64,000 nucleotides of DNA, taken from contig NZ_FPAB01000006.1 of assembly GCF_900116145.1 (NCBI RefSeq), positions 269,185 through 333,184 on the forward strand. Reading direction: 5' to 3'. Each line of letters opens with the position of its first letter. Within the stretch, counting starts at the first letter, position 1. Below are positions 24,736-32,429 of the stretch, in pieces. The DNA is from Streptomyces harbinensis. GTDB taxonomy: Bacteria > Actinomycetota > Actinomycetes > Streptomycetales > Streptomycetaceae. The translations under genes and the position numbers were made by a program. The notes under the pieces are model-generated. The model did not search any database. It was not told the DNA's origin and saw only the letters and a list, made by a program, of their open reading frames with translations.

Positions 24736-26321
24736 CCTCCCGCTCCATCAGCGTCGTCGTCATCGCCTACAACGACGCCGCCCACGTCGCCGACGCCGTC
24801 CGCTCCGCGCTCGACCAGGGCCCGGCGGTCGGCGAGGTCGTCGCCGTCGACGACGCCTCCACCGACGCCACCGCCACCGTCCTGGAACGGCTGGCCGCCC
24901 GCGAACCCCGGCTGCGGCTGCTGCGCCACGCCGTGAACAGCGGCGGCTGCGGCACCCCCCGCAACACCGGTCTGACGGCGGCGCGCGGCCGGTACGTGAT
25001 GTTCCTGGACAGCGACGACGTCCTGCCGCCCGGTGCCGCCGCCGCCCTGCTGGCCGCCGCCACCCGCCACCGGGCGCCCGTCACCGCCGGTCTGTGCGTG
25101 CGCCGCGAACTGCCGGCCGGTACCGAACGCCCCTGGCAGCCCGCCCTGTACGCCGCGCCCGCCGTCCACGAGCTGCCGCGCGAGCACCCGGAGCTGGTGC
25201 ACGACACGCTGTGCGTCAACAAGCTGTACGAGCGCGCGTTCCTGCGCGCCCACCAGATCACCTTCCCCGAAGGCCGCTTCCCCTACGAGGACTTCGTCTT
25301 CACCGCCCGCGTCCTGGCCGCCGCCCCCCGCCTGGCCGTCGTCCCCGACCCGGTGTACGTGTGGCAGGTACGCCGCCACTCCGCCGCGCTGTCCATCTCC
25401 CTCGACCGGGGCCGCATCGCGCACTGGGCCGGCCGGCTCGAAGCACACCGGCAGGCCGTCGAGGCGCTGCGCGCGGCGGGAGCGGAGCGGCTGGCGCGGG
25501 CGGCCCGCACCAAGTTCCTCGACCACGATCTGCCGCTGTACGTACGGGAGCTGCCCGCGCGCGGCGCCGCGTTCCAGCGCTGGTGGTGGTCTCTCACCCG
25601 GGCCCATCTCGCCGCGTTCGACCCGGCCGAGGTGGCGGCGGCCCGCCCCCCGCACCGCTGGCTGGCCGCCGTCCTGCTGGCCTCCCCTCTCCCGCGCGAC
25701 CCGGCCAGGATGGCGGCGCTGACCGCCGACCCGCCCCGGCTGCTGCCGCCGCCCGCAACCGCCGGCGGGCGGCCGGTCTGGTCCGCCGACCTGCCCGGCG
25801 TCACCCTCGACGGCCTGGACGGCCTGCCGGTGGAGGCGCTGCCGCTGACGGTGGACGGCGCACTCGCCGGCCCCGGCGCGTGCCCCGTGCTGCGGCTGCG
25901 CGTCCACGAGCTGTACGGGCGGCTGGCGGCGGCCGGCGTCTACGGGGTGGACGTCGAGCTGCGCGACCGGGCGACGGGGCGGGTCGGGCAGCGGCGCAGC
26001 GTGGCGCTGTTCCCGGACGGGTCGGGCTGGGTCGCCGTCCCGCGGCTGGACCTGGCGGCGCTGCCCGCCTCCGGGGGCGGCCTGTCGGTGTGGGACGTGC
26101 GGGCGGTGGTCCGGTGTGCCAGGGGCCGGACCGTGGTCGCCGGCGTCCGGCCGGTGGGGCCTGCGCCGCGCCGTACCGTACTGCCCAGCCGGCGGCACGG
26201 GCTGCTGCTGGTGCAGCCGTACACCACGGGGCACGGCGCGCTCGCGGTGCGCACCGCGCCGGGCGTGCGCGGCGCGACCGGGGTGGCCGCGGCCCGACTG
26301 CAACGTCTGCTCAGAACCTGA
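24732..26321 (+). CDS. GT2 glycosyltransferase with an unassigned C-terminal region
   Basis: 529 residues; the ATG overlaps the previous TGA. The frame is open upstream, which can mislead into a larger call. The N-terminal GT2 domain is canonical: SVVVIAYND, VVAVDDASTDAT, GTPRNTGLTAARG, MFLDSDD. Residues 230-290 and the C-terminal beta-rich region (DLPGVTLDGLDGLPVEALPL, VYGVDVELRDRATG) parallel the 927-residue protein at 32426, but the PF04464 domain present there is missing. It therefore looks like a shortened paralogue. It probably adds a sugar to a wall or surface polymer at the inner membrane face. Confidence 0.85.
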   Translation: MTSRSISVVVIAYNDAAHVADAVRSALDQGPAVGEVVAVDDASTDATATVLERLAAREPRLRLLRHAVNSGGCGTPRNTGLTAARGRYVMFLDSDDVLPPGAAAALLAAATRHRAPVTAGLCVRRELPAGTERPWQPALYAAPAVHELPREHPELVHDTLCVNKLYERAFLRAHQITFPEGRFPYEDFVFTARVLAAAPRLAVVPDPVYVWQVRRHSAALSISLDRGRIAHWAGRLEAHRQAVEALRAAGAERLARAARTKFLDHDLPLYVRELPARGAAFQRWWWSLTRAHLAAFDPAEVAAARPPHRWLAAVLLASPLPRDPARMAALTADPPRLLPPPATAGGRPVWSADLPGVTLDGLDGLPVEALPLTVDGALAGPGACPVLRLRVHELYGRLAAAGVYGVDVELRDRATGRVGQRRSVALFPDGSGWVAVPRLDLAALPASGGGLSVWDVRAVVRCARGRTVVAGVRPVGPAPRRTVLPSRRHGLLLVQPYTTGHGALAVRTAPGVRGATGVAAARLQRLLRT

Positions 26322-26335
26322 CTGGAGGAGTTCGG

Positions 26336-27310
26336 ATGACGACGTTTCTGATCACCGGCGGCGCGGGCTACATCGGCGCGCATGTGGTGCGCGCCCTGCT
26401 GGCGGCGGGCGAGCGGCCGGTGGTGTACGACGATCTGTCCACGGGGGTACGGGCCCGGGTGCCGGAGGGGGTGCCGCTGGTGGAGGGCAGCACGCTGGAC
26501 CGGGTGCTGCTGGACCAGACGATCGCCCGCCACGAGGTGGGCGGGGTGATCCATCTGGCGGCGAAGAAGCGGGTGGCGGAGTCGATGACGCAGCCGCTGC
26601 GCTACTACCGGGAGAACGTGCACGGGTTGCAGATCCTGCTGGAGGCGGTGCGCGGGGCGCGGATCGAGACGTTCGTCTTCTCCTCCTCGGCGTCCGTGTA
26701 CGGGACGCCGGCGGACGGCCGTCCGGTGACCGAGGACACCGTGTGCGCGCCGATCAGCCCGTACGGCGAGACCAAGCTGATCGGCGAGTGGCTGGTGCGG
26801 GCGGCGGGGCGGGCGCACGGGATCTCCACGGCCTGTCTGCGGTACTTCAATGTGGCGGGCGCGGCCGCGCCGGAGCTGGGGGACACCTCGGTGGCCAATC
26901 TGATCCCGATGGTGTTCGAGCGGCTGGACGCCGGGCTGCCGCCGCTGATCTTCGGGGACGACTATCCGACGCCGGACGGCACCTGTGTACGGGATTACAT
27001 TCATGTCGAGGATCTGGCGCAGGCCCATGTGGCGGCGGCGCGGGCGCTGGCGGAGCAGCCGTTCGCGGGCGATCTGACGCTGAACATCGGGCGCGGGGAG
27101 GGCGTATCGGTCCGGGAGATGGCCACCGAGATCGGCCGGCTGACCCATCACGAGGCGCTGATCCCGCAGGTGGCGGCGCGCCGGGCGGGCGATCCGGCGT
27201 GGGTGGTGGCGCGGACGGACGCGGCGGCCAAGCAGCTGGGGTGGAGTGCGCGGCGCGGGGTGCGGGAGATGATCAGCTCGGCCTGGGCGGGCTGGCGGTT
27301 TACTCGGTAA
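26336..27310 (+). CDS. galE: UDP-glucose 4-epimerase (GalE-type SDR)
   Basis: 324 residues, TGGAGGAG 5 nt before the ATG. Extended SDR: NAD motif TGGAGYIGAHV (about residues 7-17), FSSSASVYG with catalytic Ser, YGETK with the Tyr/Lys pair (about 144-148), and CLRYFNVAGA. It would interconvert UDP-glucose and UDP-galactose (or the GlcNAc/GalNAc pair), supplying precursors for the glycosyltransferases in the same run. Only 14 nt separate it from the upstream GT2. Substrate specificity cannot be read reliably. Confidence 0.88.
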   Translation: MTTFLITGGAGYIGAHVVRALLAAGERPVVYDDLSTGVRARVPEGVPLVEGSTLDRVLLDQTIARHEVGGVIHLAAKKRVAESMTQPLRYYRENVHGLQILLEAVRGARIETFVFSSSASVYGTPADGRPVTEDTVCAPISPYGETKLIGEWLVRAAGRAHGISTACLRYFNVAGAAAPELGDTSVANLIPMVFERLDAGLPPLIFGDDYPTPDGTCVRDYIHVEDLAQAHVAAARALAEQPFAGDLTLNIGRGEGVSVREMATEIGRLTHHEALIPQVAARRAGDPAWVVARTDAAAKQLGWSARRGVREMISSAWAGWRFTR

Positions 27311-27322
27311 TTACGTAAATGT
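27305..27322. promoter_or_regulatory. A+T-rich palindrome TTACGTAA before the ArsR-type regulator
   Basis: A perfect 8-nt palindrome at 27311-27318 inside an A+T-rich patch at the end of galE, 17 nt before the regulator ATG. Position suits autoregulation by the ArsR-type protein. This is inferred from position and composition only. Confidence 0.35.
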
Positions 27323-27335
27323 AGAGTCCGGGGGT

Positions 27336-27818
27336 ATGAGTGAGGAACTGGAAGCCAGGGTCGCCGCCCTGGAGCGCCGGATGGCGGCCCTGGAGGGCGG
27401 CGGCGCCGGGTTCTGGGCCCTGGAGGGCCTGAAGAAGCAGCTGGCGCCGGACGGGCCCGGCGGCGTGCTGTTCACCGGGGCGGCGCGGCTGCCCACCGAC
27501 GAGGCGTACGAGTGGCAGTACGGGCTGACCACCGAGGATCTGCTGGCGATCGACTGGGAGCAGGCGGCCGAGTCGTTCGCGGCGCTGGGGCACCCGGTGC
27601 GGATGCGGCTGCTGCGCGAGATCGCACACGGCCGGCGCACCGTCGCCGAACTGGCCGCCCTGGAAGGGCTGGGCACCACCGGCCAGATCTACCACCATCT
27701 GCGCCAGCTGAGCGCGGCCGGCTGGCTGCACACCACCGGCCGGGGCCGCCACGAGATCCCGGCCACCCGCGTCATCCCCCTGCTGGTGGCCCTGGCCACC
27801 ACCCGATCACCGAGCTGA
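27336..27818 (+). CDS. ArsR-like winged-helix regulator with an N-terminal coiled coil
   Basis: 160 residues. Residues 1-22 (SEELEARVAALERRMAALEGG) form a short coiled coil. A linker region (about 25-80) is followed by a winged helix: FAALGHPVRMRLLREIAHGRRTVAELAALEGLGTTGQIYHHLRQLSAAGWLHT, the ArsR-type pattern in which ALGHPVRxxLL opens the DNA-binding fold. There are no clustered cysteines for metal sensing. It lies 9 nt upstream of the M23 peptidase gene and is likely cotranscribed with it; the pair may form a wall-related regulatory unit. Confidence 0.85.
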   Translation: MSEELEARVAALERRMAALEGGGAGFWALEGLKKQLAPDGPGGVLFTGAARLPTDEAYEWQYGLTTEDLLAIDWEQAAESFAALGHPVRMRLLREIAHGRRTVAELAALEGLGTTGQIYHHLRQLSAAGWLHTTGRGRHEIPATRVIPLLVALATTRSPS

Positions 27819-27827
27819 GAGCCCCGC

Positions 27828-28634
27828 ATGAGCACGTACCGCGTCTGCTTCTGGATATTCGTCGCCCTGGCCGCCCTGGAGGTCGTTCACGGCATCCCGG
27901 TGTTCCTGCCGTGGGCGTTCCTGCTGGTGGCGGTAACCTCCCAGTACCTCAGCACCCGCGCGCCCCGCCGCCACACCCCGCCGCCCGCGGTGGAGGTGGC
28001 GGCGCCGGTGACCGGACGCTGGCTGGCCCTCAACAGCCCGGCGGACAAGGTGCCCAGCCACGGGACGTACCAGTACGGGCAGAGCCACGCCATCGACATC
28101 GCCGCCGAGCCGGCGGACGGTTCGCGGCCCGCCTTCGGCTGGTGGCCGCTCTCCCGGCCGGCGCGCGCCTTCCCGGCGTTCGGCGCCCCGCTGCTCGCGG
28201 TGGCCGACGGCACGGTGGTCTCCGCCCGGGACACCCAGCGCGACCACCGCAGCCGCAACTCCTGGCCCGCGCTGCCCTATCTGCTGTTCGAGGGCCTCTT
28301 CCGCGATCTGGTCAGCGCGCGCCGGGTCATCGGCAACCAGCTGGTCCTGGACCTGGGGAACGGCACGTACGCGCTGTACGCGCATCTGCGGAAGGGCTCG
28401 CTGCGGGTGCGCGCGGGCGACCGCGTGACGGCCGGCCAGACCGTGGCGGAGTGCGGCAACACCGGCAACTCCTCCGAGCCGCACGTCCACTTCCAGCTGA
28501 TGGACCACCCCGACCCCGCCCAGGCCCACGGCATCCCCTTCACCTGGACGGGGGTGGGCGTCCCGGCGAACCTGGAGACGTTCACCGCTCCCGACCCCGC
28601 GCCTGCCGTTCCCGGCAAGCGCCGTTTGCCATGA
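27828..28634 (+). CDS. Membrane-anchored M23 family metallopeptidase
   Basis: 268 residues. One or two N-terminal hydrophobic helices (about residues 6-42: CFWIFVALAALEVV, VFLPWAFLLVAVTS) anchor the protein. The peptidase region has SHAIDIAAE (zinc His and Asp, about 84-92), an insertion of about 60 residues, GTYALYAHLRKGSL (about 183-196), and HVHFQLMD with the second zinc His pair (about 222-229). M23 enzymes cut peptidoglycan cross-bridges. All metal ligands appear present. Coupled to the ArsR-type gene in a run otherwise devoted to polymer synthesis. Confidence 0.85.
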   Translation: MSTYRVCFWIFVALAALEVVHGIPVFLPWAFLLVAVTSQYLSTRAPRRHTPPPAVEVAAPVTGRWLALNSPADKVPSHGTYQYGQSHAIDIAAEPADGSRPAFGWWPLSRPARAFPAFGAPLLAVADGTVVSARDTQRDHRSRNSWPALPYLLFEGLFRDLVSARRVIGNQLVLDLGNGTYALYAHLRKGSLRVRAGDRVTAGQTVAECGNTGNSSEPHVHFQLMDHPDPAQAHGIPFTWTGVGVPANLETFTAPDPAPAVPGKRRLP

Positions 28635-28661
28635 GCGGGACGGCGTGGTGGGCTGGCCGGT

Positions 28662-29249
28662 ATGGAGTTCACGGAGGTCCTGGCCGAGGTCGGCGCGCGG
28701 TTGCGGCGGGTGCGGCAGGAGCGGGGGGTGACGCTGGCGGCGCTGTCGGAGGTCACCGGGATCTCCACCAGCACTCTGTCCCGGCTGGAGTCGGGGCAGC
28801 GACGGCCCTCGCTCGAACTGCTGCTGCCGCTGGCCAAGGCGTTCCAGGTGCCGCTGGACGAACTGGTCGGCGCCCCGCCGGTCGGTGACCCCCGGGTGCG
28901 GCTCGCCCCGCGCCGGATCCAGGGCGGACGTACCGTGCTGCCGCTGAGCGGCCGGCCCGGGCCGATCCAGGCGTACAAGATGATCATCCCGCCCGAGCCG
29001 GCGGGGCAGCCCGCCCCCGAACAGCGCACGCATGAGGGCTACGAGTGGCTGTACGTCCTGTCCGGGCGGCTGCGGCTGCTGCTCGCCGACCGGGACCTGG
29101 AACTGGGCGAGGGGGAGGCGGCCGAGTTCGACACCCGGCTGCCGCACTGGTTCGGCAGCGCCACCGAGCGTCCGGTCGAGGTGCTGAGCCTCTTCGGCGC
29201 CCAGGGCGAACGCATGCACGTCCGCGCCCGGCCCAAGAGCCGGCAGTAG
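28662..29249 (+). CDS. XRE-cupin transcriptional regulator
   Basis: 195 residues from the ATG at 28662. Residues 10-65 are an XRE HTH (VRQERGVTLAALSEVTGISTSTLSRLESGQRRPS); residues 110-190 are a cupin barrel (HEGYEWLYVLSGRLRLLLADRDLELGEGEAAEFD, PHWFGSATERPVEVLSLFG). Regulators of this class usually sense a small molecule in the cupin and control a neighbouring gene. It is convergent with the GtrA gene, only 28 nt away. The ligand is unknown. Confidence 0.88.
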   Translation: MEFTEVLAEVGARLRRVRQERGVTLAALSEVTGISTSTLSRLESGQRRPSLELLLPLAKAFQVPLDELVGAPPVGDPRVRLAPRRIQGGRTVLPLSGRPGPIQAYKMIIPPEPAGQPAPEQRTHEGYEWLYVLSGRLRLLLADRDLELGEGEAAEFDTRLPHWFGSATERPVEVLSLFGAQGERMHVRARPKSRQ

Positions 29250-29277
29250 CGCCGGCGGGAACGCAGGCCGGGCCGGC

Positions 29278-29682
29278 TCAGGGCGCGGTCCCCTCCCGGG
29301 GACGGGGCAGCAGGATGCGCCGGGACACCAGATACGTGACGGGCACGGCACCGGCGGCGGCCAGCAGCGGGGCGGTGGTGCTGTTCAGCCCGGCGCCGCT
29401 GACCAGCAGATACAGCCCGGCGCTCTGCGCGAGGTAGTTGGTGAGCTGGGTGAGCGGGAAGAACGCGAACTTCCGCCAGCTGGGGCGGGTGCGGTAGGTG
29501 AAGTAGGTGTTGAGGAAGAAGGAGCCGACCATGCTGGCGAGGTAGGCGAGGGTGAAGGCCGGGAAGTACGGCAGCCAGCGGTGCAGTGGGAGGTAGCAGA
29601 GGTAGAAGGTGCCGGTGTTGACGACACCGATGAGGGCGAACCGGCCGAACTGCGCCAGCCGGTCCGCGTCGGGCCTTCTCAC
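29278..29682 (-). CDS. GtrA-family membrane protein
   Basis: 134 residues from the GTG at 29682, which overlaps the TGA of the upstream glycosyltransferase (GTGA) and so fixes the start. Four hydrophobic helices in GtrA order: FALIGVVNTGTFYLCYLPL, FTLAYLASMVGSFFLNTYFTYR, LTQLTNYLAQSAGLYLLV, LLAAAGAVPVTYLVSRRILL. GtrA proteins are proposed to move polyprenyl-phosphate sugars across the membrane. Coupling with the GtrB-type transferase supports that role for surface-polymer glycosylation. Confidence 0.88.
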   Translation of the reverse strand: MRRPDADRLAQFGRFALIGVVNTGTFYLCYLPLHRWLPYFPAFTLAYLASMVGSFFLNTYFTYRTRPSWRKFAFFPLTQLTNYLAQSAGLYLLVSGAGLNSTTAPLLAAAGAVPVTYLVSRRILLPRPREGTAP

Positions 29683-30740
29683 GGCTCCAGGTCCTCGGCC
29701 GGCACCGCCGCCGGACCCGCGCCCGTACCGGTACCCGGATCCGTACCCGCGCCCGTTCCCGGATCCGCGCCCCTCCCCGTACCCGACCCCGGGGCGGCCG
29801 TCCCCGGGGCGGCGCCGACCTCGCCCGTCTCCTTCACCAGATAGTGCGGCCGGCGCTTGGTCTCGTAGTAGATCCGCCCGATGTACTCGCCGATCAGCCC
29901 GAGCATCAGCATCTGGAGCCCGCCGAGTCCGGCGATGATGGCGACCAGCGTGACGTACCCGGGCACCGAGACCCCGCCGGTCAGCGCCGTGACGACCACC
30001 CACGCGGCGTACGCCCCGGCCAGCGCCGCCAGGGCGAGACCAGTGTGGATGGCGAGCCGCAGCGGGCGGTTGTTGAACGAGATCAGCCCGTCCATGCCGT
30101 AGTCGAGCAGCGAGCGGAACCGCCACCGGCTGCCCCCGCCGCCCTCCCGTTCCGCGTCCCGGCAGTCGAAGGTGACGGTGTCGAAGCCGATCCACGAGAA
30201 CAACCCCTTGGAGAAGCGGTTGCTCTCCGGCAGGGCCAGCAGCGCGTCCACCGCCGCCCGCGACAGCAGCCGGAAGTCGCCGACCCCGCTGGCCAGCGGC
30301 ACGTCCACCCACCGGTTGACGGCCCGGTAGTACAGCCGGGAGAGCAGTCCGCGCACCGCCTTGTCGCAGGAGCGGTCGCGCTTGGCCACCACCTGGTCGT
30401 GCCCCTGGCGGTGGAGTTCGAGCATGCGCCCGATCAGCTCGGGGCGGTGCTGGAGGTCGGCGTCCATCAGGACCACCGCGTCCCCGCGGGCGGCGCGCAG
30501 GCCGGCGAGCATCGCGGCCTCCTTGCCGAAGTTGCGGCTGAAGGAGAGGTACCGGGTGTTCGCCGGGTGTTCGACGCGCAGCGCGCGCAGCCGGGTGAGG
30601 GTGTTGTCGGCGCTGCCGTCGTCCACGTAGCACAGCTCGTAGCCGACGCCGAGGCGGTCCAGGCTGGCGCGCAGTTGCTGGTCGAAGCGGTCGATGACGG
30701 CCTCTTCGTTGTAGCAGGGGACGACGACGGACAGCCTCAT
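29679..30740 (-). CDS. Polyprenyl-phosphate glycosyltransferase (GtrB/DPM1-like GT2)
   Basis: 353 residues from the ATG at 30740, preceded by AGGGGAG. GT2 domain: SVVVPCYNEEAVIDRF, CYVDDGSADNT, SFSRNFGKEAAMLAGL, VLMDADLQHRPE with the DxD site, then SGVGDFRLLSR, GLFSWIGFDT, and two C-terminal helices (about 240-305) of the GtrB type. It would transfer a nucleotide-sugar residue to polyprenyl phosphate. An unusual 50-residue Gly/Thr/Pro/Ala-rich tail (GTGTGAG-like) follows the IYYETKRRPHYLVKE end. Transcribed with GtrA. Confidence 0.9.
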   Translation of the reverse strand: MRLSVVVPCYNEEAVIDRFDQQLRASLDRLGVGYELCYVDDGSADNTLTRLRALRVEHPANTRYLSFSRNFGKEAAMLAGLRAARGDAVVLMDADLQHRPELIGRMLELHRQGHDQVVAKRDRSCDKAVRGLLSRLYYRAVNRWVDVPLASGVGDFRLLSRAAVDALLALPESNRFSKGLFSWIGFDTVTFDCRDAEREGGGGSRWRFRSLLDYGMDGLISFNNRPLRLAIHTGLALAALAGAYAAWVVVTALTGGVSVPGYVTLVAIIAGLGGLQMLMLGLIGEYIGRIYYETKRRPHYLVKETGEVGAAPGTAAPGSGTGRGADPGTGAGTDPGTGTGAGPAAVPAEDLEP

Positions 30741-30828
30741 GCGGCAGCTCCCCTTCTCGGATGTCCCGCAGGTCCGGCACAACGCGCGGGGTCCGCGCTG
30801 CCGTGGACAGCCCGGCGTGCCTCAGTAT

Positions 30829-30841
30829 GGTGCAATGCACC
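30829..30841. promoter_or_regulatory. 13-nt palindrome in the divergent GtrB / membrane-protein promoter region
   Basis: GGTGCA-A-TGCACC is symmetric around one central base and lies in the 141-nt divergent gap. It could serve both directions. The region 30822-30875 is the A+T-richest part of the gap. Regulator unknown. Confidence 0.35.
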
Positions 30842-30881
30842 TATTTGATCCCATTTACGACATGCAGAGGAGGGCGTCCGG

Positions 30882-32429
30882 GTGACACCGCGCACCGCCG
30901 CAACGCGCCGCCGCCCCGCCCTCGCGGTGGGCGCCGCAGCCGGCGCGCTGCTCGTCGTGAGCGCCGCCCTCGGCCGGTACGTACGCCCCACCTCCGACGA
31001 CTGGTGCGCCGCCTGGAAAACCCGGGAACTGGGCATCCACGGCATCACCTGGGACTTCTACACCACCCAGAACGGCCGGGTGGCCAACGCCTTCCTCAAC
31101 GGGGTCACCTACACCGCCGGGCTCCTCGGCCCCCAGCTCCTGCCCACCCTCCTGCTGCTCGCCCTCACCGGCGGACTCGTCGTCCTCGGCCGCACCCTGA
31201 CCGTCCGCACCGGCCGCGAGGCGCCGCTGCCCGCCCTCGTCGCCGCCGCCCTCGTGCTGCCCGCCCTGCTGGTGTACGCCTCCCCGCTGCCGTACCAGAC
31301 CCTGCTGTGGGCGCCCGCCACCATCTCCCACACCCTGCCCGCCATCATCGGCCTCTGGCTCGTCAACGCAGCGCTCTGGGCGCAGCGGCGCGGCCGGCGC
31401 GCCCGCCGCACCGCCATCGCCTGCGCCCTGGCCGCCGGGGTCTTCCTCGGCACCCTCAGCGAGGCGTTCTCCGCCGCCGCCGGCGTTCTCGCCGCCCTGG
31501 CCGCGCTCGCCGCCCTGCCCCGGCGCCGTACCCGGGACGGCCGGTACGTCCTCGCCTGGTGCACCGCCGGCTGCCTCGGCCTGGCCGCCGGGCTCGCGCT
31601 GCTGTACACCTCACCCGGGGCGCGCGCCCGGCGCCGCGTCCACCCGCCGCCCGGCGACCCGTTCTCCACCACCGAACTCACCGCCACCGTCCGCGACTGG
31701 CTCCGGGTGTGGGAGTGGATCGCCGGCTCGGCCGGCTCCTGGGTCTGGCTCGGCGCCGCCACCGCCGGGCTGCTCCTGGGCCTGGCCCTGCGCACCGCCC
31801 CGCTGGCGCTGCCCCCGCTCGCCGCCCCCGACCCGCCGCCCGCCGCCACCGCGGCCACCGCCGCCACCCACGGGCCCGGTGCCGACGCGGGCCGGGTCGC
31901 CCTCCCCGGCCGGCTCGCCCTCGCCGCCCCGGCCCTGGCGGTCGCCCTCGCCTCCCTCGCCGTCGTCGCCGCCCTCCGCGTCGGCTACGGGCCGAGCGGC
32001 TGGACGTACTACCGCACCTGGAACAGCTTCCTGCTCCCGCTGCTGCTCGCCCTCTGCCTCTACGGCCTGCTCGCCGGCCAGGCGCTCGCCACCCGGCTGC
32101 GGCGGCCCCGTACCCGTACCGTGGCGGCCCTGCTCACCACCGCCGCCACCCTCGCCGCCCTGGCCGGGCTCCTCCCCGAGGTACGGGCGCTCACCTCCGA
32201 GACCCGCGCCCGCGCCGCCGCCTGGGACGCCCAGGACGCCCGCATCCGCGCCGAAACCGCCGCCGGCGCCACTACCGTCGGCTACCAGCCCCTGCACATC
32301 GCCGGGCTCACCGAGCCCTTCATGGCGAAGAACGCCGCCGGCGACTGGGCCGCGCGCTGCGTCGCCGGCTTCTACCACGTGGACCGCATCGAACCGCTCA
32401 CCCCCCACCGAGGAGGCGGAACCCCATGA
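30882..32429 (+). CDS. Polytopic membrane protein, DUF6056/GtrII-like
   Basis: 515 residues from a GTG 4 nt past an AGGAGGGCGT run. About nine to eleven hydrophobic helices. A conserved loop after helix 1 reads RPTSDDWCAAW and then NGRVANAFLNG, as in DUF6056/GtrII-type proteins, where an early Asp pair sits on the outer face as in GT-C transferases. GtrII proteins move sugars from polyprenyl phosphate carriers outside the membrane. It is divergent from the GtrB/GtrA genes, which fits a three-part glycosylation system. The stop overlaps the next gene (ATGA). Family assignment is from memory. Confidence 0.75.
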   Translation: MTPRTAATRRRPALAVGAAAGALLVVSAALGRYVRPTSDDWCAAWKTRELGIHGITWDFYTTQNGRVANAFLNGVTYTAGLLGPQLLPTLLLLALTGGLVVLGRTLTVRTGREAPLPALVAAALVLPALLVYASPLPYQTLLWAPATISHTLPAIIGLWLVNAALWAQRRGRRARRTAIACALAAGVFLGTLSEAFSAAAGVLAALAALAALPRRRTRDGRYVLAWCTAGCLGLAAGLALLYTSPGARARRRVHPPPGDPFSTTELTATVRDWLRVWEWIAGSAGSWVWLGAATAGLLLGLALRTAPLALPPLAAPDPPPAATAATAATHGPGADAGRVALPGRLALAAPALAVALASLAVVAALRVGYGPSGWTYYRTWNSFLLPLLLALCLYGLLAGQALATRLRRPRTRTVAALLTTAATLAALAGLLPEVRALTSETRARAAAWDAQDARIRAETAAGATTVGYQPLHIAGLTEPFMAKNAAGDWAARCVAGFYHVDRIEPLTPHRGGGTP

